Source: a virus. From it: 22,235 bases of DNA. Shown here in pieces: positions 6,187-13,154 of this stretch. Each line of letters begins with the position of its first letter. The stretch's first letter is position 1. The DNA is taken from IMG/VR virus record IMGVR_UViG_3300006922_000208, positions 1 to 22,235 of that record; one strand, given 5' to 3'. The notes beneath the pieces are model-generated. The model did no database searches. It saw only the letters and a list, made by a program, of their open reading frames with translations, and was not told the DNA's origin. The position numbers and the translations under genes are program-made.

Positions 6187-7071
6187 TCAAAATTCCTCTG
6201 CTTTATCCATCAAACGATGTAAATTAAACTTACTGAAATACTTATGCACATCGCCACGACCTTTATTTTGTTGTAGTTCGTACTGTGCTACGATTTCATC
6301 TTGAATGTTCTGTGGTGTCTGTGATAAGTCAACCATAGTTCGGTTGCGAATGTATCCCTCCACCATGTCACCAGTAACCCACTCTTCTGGTTTCTGTGTC
6401 TTCCACTCTGCAATGAGAGTTTTGCGAATGGGTCTCTGTCTGTTGCCATTCACAAACACATCATCATCACTGAGAATGTTGGGCACACCATCACCCTTGT
6501 CACCAGCGATGATGTGTTCCATTAGAATTTCCTGTGCCGTAGAAGTGATCTCCACAAACTTTTTGCGGATAGGTGACCACTGTTTGACGTTCTCCCACTT
6601 CTGCAACTGTTGAAAGTCATGGTCAGCAGAGACGACCAAGAAAGGTTTTGGTTCTTGGAATAATGAGTGTTCGGTTAGATCGTTTGTCTGACTGTAAGCA
6701 GCAAGTGTACCGATCACATCATCTGCCTCTGCACCTGTTACATCAATAACAGGGTAGGGCATAAACTCATCAAGTTCCGACTTCACCTGACCCAGACAAT
6801 CAAAGATAGTGTTCCAATCGTAACCACTGGCCTCTCGCGTTTTTTTGCGGCTTGCTTTGTAGTTTGGGAACACTTCTCTGCGCCAGTACCGGCGATTGTC
6901 ACAGGCTATGACAACCTCACCAAACTCCTCACCCCACTTGGTTCGGTAACTCAGTATGGTACTCAAAATCATGTGGCGAATCAGATCAAAATCTACGTCA
7001 CTCGTTTTTCTTTTATTCATCTCAGCCATCAGGTTACTGATACTGATCTGATTATAATCAACTAATATCAT
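6187..7071 (-). CDS. rnh: T4 RNase H-like 5'-3' exonuclease (FEN family)
   Basis: 294 residues from ATG at 7071 (MILVDYNQISISNLM); the open frame runs to 7161 but that part overlaps the previous gene. GGGGAACAGAAG precedes the start. FEN-family metal ligands are visible: Asp5, Asp58 in VVIACDNR, Glu115/Asp117/Asp118 in GAEADDVIG, Asp150/Asp152 in SADHDFQQL, and Asp191/Asp194 in GDKGDGVPN with the helix-hairpin-helix region that follows. T4 RNase H removes RNA primers from Okazaki fragments with gp32 and the polymerase, in the cytoplasm. Length is close to T4 RNase H (about 305). It pairs functionally with the primase at 16615-17652. Confidence 0.93.
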   Translation of the reverse strand: MILVDYNQISISNLMAEMNKRKTSDVDFDLIRHMILSTILSYRTKWGEEFGEVVIACDNRRYWRREVFPNYKASRKKTREASGYDWNTIFDCLGQVKSELDEFMPYPVIDVTGAEADDVIGTLAAYSQTNDLTEHSLFQEPKPFLVVSADHDFQQLQKWENVKQWSPIRKKFVEITSTAQEILMEHIIAGDKGDGVPNILSDDDVFVNGNRQRPIRKTLIAEWKTQKPEEWVTGDMVEGYIRNRTMVDLSQTPQNIQDEIVAQYELQQNKGRGDVHKYFSKFNLHRLMDKAEEF

Positions 7072-7546
7072 CTTCTGTTCCCCATACAATTCCAAGATCG
7101 GGATAGTATGTGTACTTCTCCCGTTTTGGATTTCCATCCTTGTCATATGCCATAGCCACACAGTGTCGAATCATTCTCTTTTCCATGTTCGCACCGTAGT
7201 AGTCTGACGCCCAATCACCATTCTTTAGGTAACCTTCCATCAATGCAATGTATCCTTTGATCTTTGCATCTTCGGCAATGGCGCCCTTATGGTTTGTCCT
7301 TATTTGTTGTCGGATCGCAGGCAACTTGTCACGGTTCTCTTTGATCCACGACTTCACCGTTTGAAAAGACAGGGGATTGTCTTCGGGCAAAGCAAGGACA
7401 TCTGGGTGGATGTTTTTGTATGTGGGTGGGTTGGATTTGGCACGTTTCTCTCGCGCCAACTTGAGACGTTCCGCAGCTGCGGCACGTTGTTCTTCGGTCA
7501 TAGGTTTGCGTCTACGCCGAATCTTTGGTTTGGGTGTGGTTGCCAT
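7058..7546 (-). CDS. Conserved basic phage protein before the FEN nuclease, 162 aa
   Basis: 162 residues. The first 40 form a Lys/Arg-rich, partly helical tail (PKIRRRRKPMTEEQRAAAAE). Then come YKNIHPDVLALPEDNPLSF and a helical middle with IKGYIALMEGYLKNGDWASD, and the end is YYPDLGIVWGTEDDIS. I recall related proteins next to the RNase H gene in T4-like marine phages but no function. A basic tail suggests nucleic-acid binding. The start is firm: ATG at 7546, six bases after AAGGAG. It is the first gene of a unit with its own promoter (7572-7601). It overlaps the nuclease gene by 14 bases, so the two are probably co-translated. Confidence 0.75.
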   Translation of the reverse strand: MATTPKPKIRRRRKPMTEEQRAAAAERLKLAREKRAKSNPPTYKNIHPDVLALPEDNPLSFQTVKSWIKENRDKLPAIRQQIRTNHKGAIAEDAKIKGYIALMEGYLKNGDWASDYYGANMEKRMIRHCVAMAYDKDGNPKREKYTYYPDLGIVWGTEDDIS

Positions 7547-7561
7547 TATGGACTCCTTGTA

Positions 7562-7578
7562 TTACTATTATATAGTAA
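7562..7578. repeat. Inverted repeat covering a -10 box (operator-like)
   Basis: TTACTAT-TAT-ATAGTAA on the plus strand is a perfect 7+3+7 inverted repeat. It coincides with the -10 element and start point of the promoter at 7572-7601. As DNA it could be the site of a dimeric regulator; as RNA it would be too weak to fold stably. Confidence 0.5.
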
Positions 7579-7601
7579 CACAGAGGAGCCTCGGATGTCA
7601 A
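7572..7601 (-). promoter_or_regulatory. Probable sigma70-type promoter, TTGACA-N18-TACTAT
   Basis: Minus strand TTGACA (7601-7596) is followed after 18 bases by TACTAT (7577-7572). Transcription would start near 7565, giving a leader of about 19 bases that still contains AAGGAG for the gene at 7546. TATAAT also occurs slightly downstream (7571-7566), but 24 bases separate it from the -35, which is too far. An inverted repeat covers the -10 (separate entry). Confidence 0.7.
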
Positions 7602-7604
7602 GGA

Positions 7605-7868
7605 TTAAAATCCCTTACCGAAATGAAGGATATTACCGATGATTAGTGTTCTCCACTCAGACTTTTCTACGTCAAACACCGTAACGCATGTCGAGCTACC
7701 CCTTCCCTTGGTATCCGATTGAGTGCCAGTGCCAGTAGTTTTGGGCACAACGGATTCTTGCAGTGTGGCCTTTACCACTCTTTCGGTCCCATCCTTTTTC
7801 CTGTACAAGATATCACAAGTATTGTTGACCAGAACATCCATGACCGACTGTTTGTTTAATGTTTCCAT
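7605..7868 (-). CDS. Small SH3-barrel-like phage protein (DUF2693-like)
   Basis: 87 residues. The pattern CDILYRKKDGTERVVKATLQ, then a loop rich in Gly/Thr/Ser, then TVFDVEKSEWRTLIIGNIL matches what I remember of small phage proteins annotated as SH3 beta-barrel fold (DUF2693), where a strand pair with 'F.K.DG..R...CTL' is followed by 'V.D...WR.F....I'. No enzymatic function is known. The start ATG at 7868 lies inside the end of the upstream SGNH-like gene, preceded by AAAGGAAAAGAAGT. It is the last gene before the promoter gap at 7547-7604. Confidence 0.7.
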   Translation of the reverse strand: METLNKQSVMDVLVNNTCDILYRKKDGTERVVKATLQESVVPKTTGTGTQSDTKGRGSSTCVTVFDVEKSEWRTLIIGNILHFGKGF

Positions 7869-8935
7869 ACTTCTTTTCCTTTCATTTCAAAATAAAGATG
7901 ATTAGCAATTTCACGGTGGCATTTTTCGTCTGGATGATATCCGGGCATTTTGCCAACAAAATCTGGGTGGTCTGGATGTAGATACATGCGAGAGAAAAGT
8001 TTAGTAGACATCTCTGGCATCGACGTTACAGACTCCAGTTTATATAACATCTTATCATAAATTCTTCCTTCACGCAAGAGATTATAGTAAGTTTCTTGTT
8101 TAAATGATCCCATGTCGAAAAATTCTTGCGGGTCGGAAAACAAATTCATTATTCTATCAAAATTGCCAGACCTCACCAATCTGCTCACACTGGTGCATGT
8201 TTCGGCTTCATCTATCACCTTCAATCCAGCCAAAACCCAGTTCCACATTTCTACATTATGAAAAGCATCCCATATATAACACGGAATATTTTTCGATCTG
8301 AACATGTAGACTAGAGATTCTACCAACCTCAACGTATCTAAGGATTGATGAATTGGGGAGTTGAATAAATCATGAGATAATATATCATCCTTCATCAAAC
8401 TAAAGTTCGTAAGACGTTCATCATTGTTATTTCTAAGTTCTCGGAGATCATGACTATTCCAGTTAGAGTTTTCTTCAACCGAACCGAGTCCACACAAATC
8501 TTGCGTGTCACTGTAAATGCCACCCTTGCTCCATCCAATAAAATCAACACCAACGTGTCCATCGTTATCACACATCACCGCACACGGTCTACTGGGTTGC
8601 CACCTATTAACAAAGTTTTCATTTACAGGCACTTGAAATCTTTCTGGCCCACTCAGTTGAATTACTGCGGCACCACTAAAATTTTTATTATCTGGGTTAT
8701 CAAAATAATCCAGTGTAGTTCTCCACGTTCTCCAGTTGGAACCACCACCCCTAGCAAGATTGACAGGTTCTAAATTTAATTTTTCTGCAAGGACAGCAGA
8801 CCATCTGAGTTGTGCTCTTTGCTCTGGATCAACCCACTGATATGGCCGGTTTTTGTCTCCGTCAAAATATCTGGTTTCTTCGGATAACTCTGCGCCCAGA
8901 GTGACAGAACAACCATTTACAAATAGTTTAGTCAT
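7856..8935 (-). CDS. SGNH/GDSL hydrolase-like protein (second copy)
   Basis: 359 residues. NGCSVTLGAEL (residues 7-17, candidate Ser10) resembles SGNH block I. NLARGGGSNWRT (59-70) resembles the Gly/Asn oxyanion blocks. The C-terminal YHPDEKCHREIANHLY (from 333) gives a His-Pro-Asp...His arrangement like block V. The same layout is found in the 318-aa protein at 452-1408, though the middle parts look different. Function could be esterase action on surface glycans or lipids, or a non-enzymatic remnant. It has no signal peptide or TM segment. Its ATG at 8935 overlaps the end of the membrane protein gene by 8 bases. Confidence 0.65.
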   Translation of the reverse strand: MTKLFVNGCSVTLGAELSEETRYFDGDKNRPYQWVDPEQRAQLRWSAVLAEKLNLEPVNLARGGGSNWRTWRTTLDYFDNPDNKNFSGAAVIQLSGPERFQVPVNENFVNRWQPSRPCAVMCDNDGHVGVDFIGWSKGGIYSDTQDLCGLGSVEENSNWNSHDLRELRNNNDERLTNFSLMKDDILSHDLFNSPIHQSLDTLRLVESLVYMFRSKNIPCYIWDAFHNVEMWNWVLAGLKVIDEAETCTSVSRLVRSGNFDRIMNLFSDPQEFFDMGSFKQETYYNLLREGRIYDKMLYKLESVTSMPEMSTKLFSRMYLHPDHPDFVGKMPGYHPDEKCHREIANHLYFEMKGKEVWKH

Positions 8936-9851
8936 TGTTTTCCTTGTCTATCAACCATCCCAATTTTGTTCTGAGAGTTTTGTCAAGTCTTCTAAACTGA
9001 GCCAGTTCAGTTTCACTCAGTTCTTCTGTTTCTTCTACTTCTGGTATCACAACCTCTTCGACCACTGTATCATCTATACTGACAGCGGTGATTACCTCAC
9101 CCCGCCTCTGCATCCATGTCATGTTTGATGAGATAACCAGAAGAATAGCGAGAGGATCGAATACCAAAACAATAAGGATAATAATCCAGCGGACAGCTGC
9201 ATCAAAATGATCTTGTGCTTCGTCTCCATAAATTAACTCCGCGATATATTTTAGAGGCCCAACTTCCGCCTCAAGAGCCAAGGATTGTTTCTGTATAGGG
9301 ATGAGTTGAGTTTGAATTTCTTCGATAGTTGTGTACGCAGTGTCGATCTGAGCGTTGATAGTTCGCCTTTCCTCTGCCTGCCCCTCACGAACCGCGAGTG
9401 ACCCCGATGGTCCTCGTATTCTATCGTATTCGATGAGAGTTTGTACGGCACCGTCGAGTTGAGACAATACAGTCTCTGCATCTTCAATAATAACCTGTTG
9501 ACGATCAATTCTGCGTTGAAAGTTTTGTATCTGAAGTTCATTGTTGCCACCCGCGCTTACGGTATGTTCAATGTGTGCCTTTGATAAGAACCCAAAGATG
9601 CCTATACTAGTTATAATAGACAAGACTACAACAGCAACAGTAAAATAAGATTTCAATAAAACAGCGGCGGTGTCCCAGTTTCGGTACAACCAAGATGCAG
9701 TAACCAGTTTCGCCACCTCCAATACCGCACCCATAGTGAGAATGGGAATCGCAGCTGCGGGAAAAATTGCCATCAGTCCTACGATGGAAAACCATCCGGC
9801 GACTGCGGAAACGGATAGTGCTGACAATACTAACAGAGACAAAAATATCAT
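8928..9851 (-). CDS. Four-TM membrane protein with a long coiled coil
   Basis: 307 residues. Hydrophobic spans lie at about 2-20, 24-45 and 68-90. A hydrophilic helical region (about 105-200, with QNFQRRIDRQQVIIEDAETV and repeated Gln/Glu/Ile heptads) is predicted to be coiled coil. A last span is at about 218-243 (WIIILIVLVFDPLAILLVI). The tail is very acidic (EEVVIPEVEETEELSE) and then basic. This looks like an inner-membrane assembly whose coiled coil lies in the periplasm between spans 3 and 4. I recall membrane proteins of this plan in marine T4-like phages without assigned function. Its ATG overlaps the next gene upstream by ATGA at 9848-9851. Confidence 0.75.
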   Translation of the reverse strand: MIFLSLLVLSALSVSAVAGWFSIVGLMAIFPAAAIPILTMGAVLEVAKLVTASWLYRNWDTAAVLLKSYFTVAVVVLSIITSIGIFGFLSKAHIEHTVSAGGNNELQIQNFQRRIDRQQVIIEDAETVLSQLDGAVQTLIEYDRIRGPSGSLAVREGQAEERRTINAQIDTAYTTIEEIQTQLIPIQKQSLALEAEVGPLKYIAELIYGDEAQDHFDAAVRWIIILIVLVFDPLAILLVISSNMTWMQRRGEVITAVSIDDTVVEEVVIPEVEETEELSETELAQFRRLDKTLRTKLGWLIDKENND

Positions 9852-10615
9852 TGGAATGTTTTCTTTTCTAATTCTATCAGCGTCATCTCATTCTTTTCGT
9901 CATTACCGTCTTGTACGAAACTGATTTGGAATGGGGAGAGGTCTTCTATGTAGTCTTCAGCCTCGGCCGTAAGATTAAAGTCGGGGGATGGCAACAGAGG
10001 GGAATTGCACTCCATTGACAGGACATCCTCAAAAGAGATTGTGGTGAAGTTTGGGTCTTCATGTGTTCGTTGATGAAACAAATACACCTCCGTCATTCTT
10101 TCCGCGAAATTACGGGCGAGTTTGTTTTTGTCAATATTGTCAGTAGATACTTCTACGGGCGCCTCATCATTTTTTTCCCACTGCCACCTTTGCGACATGT
10201 TGGCAAGTGCAAACGATCTCCACTGAGAAACCAATTGTCTTCTAATGTAAACTTTTTGATGTTCTACTATATCACAAAGACCATGAACGTGAGGGTAACC
10301 CTTAGCAATCAGTCTTCTATCAGCATCCTCTATCGTGTCTGCGTTATCCATAAAAAATTCTGGGGGTTGCATACATGCGGCTTCAAATAGATTGAAGTGA
10401 CATGAGCTGCCAGCAAATTCTATAGATTGATAAAGGGGGTCTTTGCCTTTTCTAAAAGCCGTACCATAAGCGTCGATGTCAGGATATTTCCCACCAGTAT
10501 CCCAATCCAAGTCCTCAAGACCAGAGTACAACACTGGGTCGGCCTGGCATCTTGCATACTGGTAGTGCCAAGAACCATTTCTCGGTCCACCGAATATAAA
10601 AACATGATCTGTCAT
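9848..10615 (-). CDS. Possible P-loop/sulfotransferase-like protein
   Basis: 255 residues from ATG at 10615, chosen because it overlaps the upstream stop as ATGA; a further ATG at 10627 is also in frame. Right after the start, VFIFGGPRNGSWHY resembles the PAPS-binding 5'-PSB loop of sulfotransferases (GxPRSGT). KVYIRRQLVSQWRSFALAN (about 122-140) resembles their 3'-phosphate-binding region (R..P...W.SF). The remainder has no landmark I know. If real, it could transfer sulfate to a glycan or small molecule; marine phages carry such genes. The loop is not canonical (no Lys/Thr at the end), so this is a tentative fold call and the substrate is unknown. Confidence 0.5.
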   Translation of the reverse strand: MTDHVFIFGGPRNGSWHYQYARCQADPVLYSGLEDLDWDTGGKYPDIDAYGTAFRKGKDPLYQSIEFAGSSCHFNLFEAACMQPPEFFMDNADTIEDADRRLIAKGYPHVHGLCDIVEHQKVYIRRQLVSQWRSFALANMSQRWQWEKNDEAPVEVSTDNIDKNKLARNFAERMTEVYLFHQRTHEDPNFTTISFEDVLSMECNSPLLPSPDFNLTAEAEDYIEDLSPFQISFVQDGNDEKNEMTLIELEKKTFQ

Positions 10616-10959
10616 TTTGGTTTCCACTCTACGGGCGTAAACTCTGACAAGTGACTTCTTCTCAACCTAATATTCAACATGTCGTTGAGACAGTTATCAT
10701 CTTCTCTTTGTTGCCACTGCAAAAGAAATTCTTGCATCTTTGCATGAGATTTTTTCTCATACTCCGCAATAGTTACTTTGGTCAGTTCGCCCTCATACTC
10801 TTTTACTATTGTGCTACTGCCATAATATTTCTCATACAGATTTTGTGGTTTGCATGAGTATCCTATGTAATATCTTCCGTCTGGAAAATATGTGCAGTAG
10901 ACTCTATGTGTCTTCTTTGAGGAGGTATTTTTCTTTCTCTTCTTCGTGGTCATAACCAT
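10612..10959 (-). CDS. Small GIY-YIG nuclease-like protein
   Basis: 115 residues. After a Lys-rich start (MVMTTKKRKKNTSSKK), HRVYCTYFPDGRYYIGYS (about 18-35) matches the GIY...YIG core in a divergent form. It is followed by QNLYEKYYGSSTIVKEY, similar to the Y.GSG segment of small phage GIY-YIG proteins. A later helix (KMQEFLLQWQQRE) could hold the conserved Glu, and DNCLNDMLN the usual Asn. The arginine usually found just after YIG is not obvious, so activity is uncertain. No DNA-binding module is attached. ATG at 10959 follows AAGAG by 7 bases; ATG at 10953 is an alternative. Likely a free-standing endonuclease-like or decayed homing protein. Confidence 0.68.
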   Translation of the reverse strand: MVMTTKKRKKNTSSKKTHRVYCTYFPDGRYYIGYSCKPQNLYEKYYGSSTIVKEYEGELTKVTIAEYEKKSHAKMQEFLLQWQQREDDNCLNDMLNIRLRRSHLSEFTPVEWKPK

Positions 10960-11086
10960 CAGGTAACTCTTGCACTGTTGAGTTACTATTTATGGTCTTG
11001 CCATCACCCCACAATCTCTTCATAGCATCTTCTTTGGACACGGATTCAAGTTTTGGTTTCTTATGTACTTGTTTTGATTTTGCCAC
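10904..11086 (-). CDS. Small charged unknown protein, 60 aa
   Basis: The preferred start is GTG at 11086, which sits eight bases after GGAGAG and gives (M)AKSKQVHKKPKLES. An in-frame ATG at 11107 has no Shine-Dalgarno and would deepen the overlap with the gene upstream. The protein has a basic N-terminal half, a KEDAMKRLWGDGKTI centre and an acidic C-terminus (HEEEKEKYLLKEDT). It is probably soluble. No family recognised. It overlaps the neighbours on both sides. Confidence 0.6.
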   Translation of the reverse strand: MAKSKQVHKKPKLESVSKEDAMKRLWGDGKTINSNSTVQELPDGYDHEEEKEKYLLKEDT

Positions 11087-11378
11087 GATATGGTCTCTCC
11101 ATTCCACGGTAAATGATAAGTTTCCACCAAGGCAGATTCCTTGGTATTTTTTTCATGGTGTATTCCCAAGCCACACCATCAACATCCTGATATACACAGT
11201 GGTATCCTCTCCACCGTTTACTTGCTATGGGTATTACTTTACCAACGAATCCCTCAAACACCAATCTCTTGACTGCGTAGTACCAGCAGTTTGAGTATGG
11301 GGTGAGCAGGACAATTGGCATTAACAGGAACCACAACAAAAACAACCACGCGGTCATTAAAACTCTAGGGATTTTCAT
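11061..11378 (-). CDS. Small membrane protein, 105 aa
   Basis: One N-terminal hydrophobic span (about residues 7-27, MTAWLFLLWFLLMPIVLLTP) followed by an aromatic and basic soluble part (KRWRGYHCVYQDVDGVAWEY, then WWKLIIYRG and a basic tail). With Lys2 and Arg5 before the span, it could be a signal anchor. There is no lipobox and no lysis motif. ATG at 11378 overlaps the dCMP deaminase end by 14 bases. Function unknown. Confidence 0.68.
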   Translation of the reverse strand: MKIPRVLMTAWLFLLWFLLMPIVLLTPYSNCWYYAVKRLVFEGFVGKVIPIASKRWRGYHCVYQDVDGVAWEYTMKKIPRNLPWWKLIIYRGMERPYRGKIKTST

Positions 11379-11781
11379 CTTCTATTTTTTCTACTTTCAT
11401 TTCACACTTCTCTAGAAATTTCAAACCTTCGTCTGTTCTGAGGTGTGGGTTTTTCCAAACCACTCTGGAAATACCAGATTGGTATATGAGTTTGGCGCAA
11501 TCCAAACACGGTGCTGTGGTGACAAACAATGTAGCCCCAACACAATTTTCATTTGATCTAGCAACCTTTGCGATTGCATTTGTCTCTGCATGTAACACTT
11601 CGGGTTTGGTTACATTCTCAACTTCACATGTGTTATCCCATCCAGAAGGCATACCATTATATCCGATAGAAATAATTCTATTCTCTTTTACAATGATACA
11701 ACCAACCTTTAATCTAGTAGCAGAAGAAAGGTTGGCGTATACTTGAGCGACCTGCATGTGTGCATAATCAAACTTTACCAC
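11365..11781 (-). CDS. cd: dCMP deaminase
   Basis: 138 residues. The zinc site of the cytidine/deoxycytidylate deaminase fold is complete: His64-Ala-Glu66 (HAETNAIAK, Glu66 the proton shuttle) and Pro91-Cys92-x-x-Cys95 (APCLDCAK). The enzyme turns dCMP into dUMP, which feeds the ThyX at 15580-16269. The T4 enzyme (cd) is longer (about 190 residues) because of an inserted region; this one is compact. The start is GTG at 11781, seven bases after GAGGAAG. The first ATG in frame is eight codons further in. The gene overlaps the zinc-ribbon gene by 7 bases and belongs to the dNTP cluster. Confidence 0.95.
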   Translation of the reverse strand: MVKFDYAHMQVAQVYANLSSATRLKVGCIIVKENRIISIGYNGMPSGWDNTCEVENVTKPEVLHAETNAIAKVARSNENCVGATLFVTTAPCLDCAKLIYQSGISRVVWKNPHLRTDEGLKFLEKCEMKVEKIEDENP

Positions 11782-11957
11782 TCAATTTCTTCCTCGGCCT
11801 CATCGGGAAACAATTCCCGTTGATTTGGGTCATAGAAATCTTCTAGTTTCCCACCGCAGAAAGAACAAAATGATACCTCGTAATGCTCACCTGACATATC
11901 ATGTTTTATTTGATAAGTTGCCTCACAGTCTTGACATTCTATATACAACGGTTTCAT
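11775..11957 (-). CDS. Small zinc-ribbon protein
   Basis: 60 residues from ATG at 11957, which overlaps the nrdB stop as ATGA. Two CxxC knuckles are visible: CQDC near residues 8-11 and CSFCGG near 30-35, about 20 residues apart, as in a one-zinc ribbon. The C-terminus is strongly acidic (PDEAEEEIEW). Such small ribbons bind nucleic acid or bridge protein complexes. Its place between nrdB and dCMP deaminase might mean a role in the dNTP-synthesis complex, but that is inference. Confidence 0.75.
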   Translation of the reverse strand: MKPLYIECQDCEATYQIKHDMSGEHYEVSFCSFCGGKLEDFYDPNQRELFPDEAEEEIEW

Positions 11958-12937
11958 GCAGCAGTACCCCAGACATCTCCCCAATCACCAGACAGTGCGC
12001 CACGGGCGTAGTCTGTTGCACGATTCTCAAAGAAATTCGTGTGGGTCGGTGCGTTAATCATCTCTTCTACCCACGGCAGAGGATTCTTCTTAACCTTGAA
12101 GATACCCTTCATACCGAGCGAGATCAATCGACGGTCACAAATATATCGAATGTATTTCTTCACCTCTTCGTTTGTGAGTCCTTCCATTGGTCCCATGGCA
12201 AACGCGAGATCAATAAACTTGTCTTCTAGTTGTACCATTTGCTCGGCAATGGTGTAGATTTTGGATTTGAGATCATCATTCCACAGATCAAGGTTCTCTT
12301 CAACATATGTTCGGAACAGTTTAATCATAGACTCGGCGTGCATTGTCTCATCAACAATAGACCAAGTTACAATCTGTCCCATACCCTTCATCTTTCCGTG
12401 TCGCGGGAAGTTCAGAAGCATAATGAATGATGAAAAGAGTTGCATACCCTCGGTAAAGGCAGAGAACGCGGCAATGTTTGTTGCAACCGATTCTCTTGAC
12501 CCATTGGTGTTAGATAGATCAGTAAAATAATCATGCTTATCGCGCATGGCTTCATATTCAAGGAATTCATTGTATGTACTCTCTGGCATACCCAGAGTTT
12601 CGATGAGGTGTGAGTATGCAGCGACATGCAATGCTTCTCTCGCGGCGAATCCCATCAACATCATTCTGACTTCTGGTTGGGGGAAGTATGGCAGATAGTT
12701 TGTTACATATCCACCAGCGACATCAATATCACCTTGAGTGAAAAAACGAAAGATGTTTGTTAAAAATGCTTGTTCTGACTCGTTTAGTCTACTCTTCCAA
12801 TCTTTTACGTCTTCTGCCATCGGTACTTCGGTGTGTAACCAATGTGATTGTTCGTGTTTCAACCACGCCTCGTATGCCCAAGGATAGTTGAAAGGCTTGA
12901 AGTAATCTCGGTCCTGCGTTAAATCTGTTTTAGCCAC
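11954..12937 (-). CDS. nrdB: Class I ribonucleotide reductase, small subunit (beta)
   Basis: 327 residues. The diiron site can be read: Asp70 in FFTQGD, Glu101 and His104 in REALHVAAY, Glu163 in FTEGMQ, Glu197 and His200 in VDETMHAES. Tyr108, seven residues after Glu101, is at the place of the radical tyrosine. Beta makes the radical used by NrdA to reduce ribonucleotides. The FFTQ.D...GGY and GMPE.EY patterns remind me of marine cyanophage/cyanobacterial NrdB more than T4 or E. coli NrdB. The start is GTG at 12937 with AAGGAG six bases upstream. It lies 10 bases after glutaredoxin and overlaps the zinc ribbon by ATGA. Confidence 0.95.
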   Translation of the reverse strand: MAKTDLTQDRDYFKPFNYPWAYEAWLKHEQSHWLHTEVPMAEDVKDWKSRLNESEQAFLTNIFRFFTQGDIDVAGGYVTNYLPYFPQPEVRMMLMGFAAREALHVAAYSHLIETLGMPESTYNEFLEYEAMRDKHDYFTDLSNTNGSRESVATNIAAFSAFTEGMQLFSSFIMLLNFPRHGKMKGMGQIVTWSIVDETMHAESMIKLFRTYVEENLDLWNDDLKSKIYTIAEQMVQLEDKFIDLAFAMGPMEGLTNEEVKKYIRYICDRRLISLGMKGIFKVKKNPLPWVEEMINAPTHTNFFENRATDYARGALSGDWGDVWGTAA

Positions 12938-12947
12938 TTACTGCTCC

Positions 12948-13154
12948 TTAGAAATGTGTGTCCCACTCAGGGGTCATAGAAAATTTGATTAGGTCTTCGT
13001 ATCCACCAATATGATAATCACCAATGTATATCTGAGGAACCCGTCCCTCGGATTGATATTCTTCGGTGTACTCTACTTCCATCCCCATTAAAAATCCTTT
13101 AGCGTCATCACAATAGCTACAGTCATCTCTTGAAAGAATTTTTACCTTACTCAT
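12948..13154 (-). CDS. Glutaredoxin
   Basis: 68 residues, a minimal glutaredoxin/thioredoxin fold. The redox motif is Cys12-Ser-Tyr-Cys15 (DDCSYCDDAKGFL), the cis-proline is in RVPQIYIG (Pro40), and the GGYEDL stretch follows. It reduces the C-terminal cysteine pair of NrdA after each turnover, using glutathione, as T4 NrdC does. It sits between the QueC-like gene and nrdB in the dNTP cluster, which supports this partner. ATG at 13154 overlaps the upstream gene by 8 bases, with GAGGAC as a probable ribosome site. Confidence 0.93.
   Translation of the reverse strand: MSKVKILSRDDCSYCDDAKGFLMGMEVEYTEEYQSEGRVPQIYIGDYHIGGYEDLIKFSMTPEWDTHF

Larger units (their letters stand above)
7547..7604. other. 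Short regulatory gap
   Basis: A 58-base gap between the SH3-like gene and the basic 162-aa gene. It holds the promoter (7572-7601), the inverted repeat over its -10 (7562-7578) and the AAGGAG ribosome site of the next gene. No small gene or terminator is visible. Confidence 0.6.

Noticed and set aside
10988-10995. CATAAATA (minus strand), another near-match to the late box
   Set aside because: It differs in the first base and lies inside a small gene, 29-35 bases ahead of a non-virion gene start; weak evidence only.
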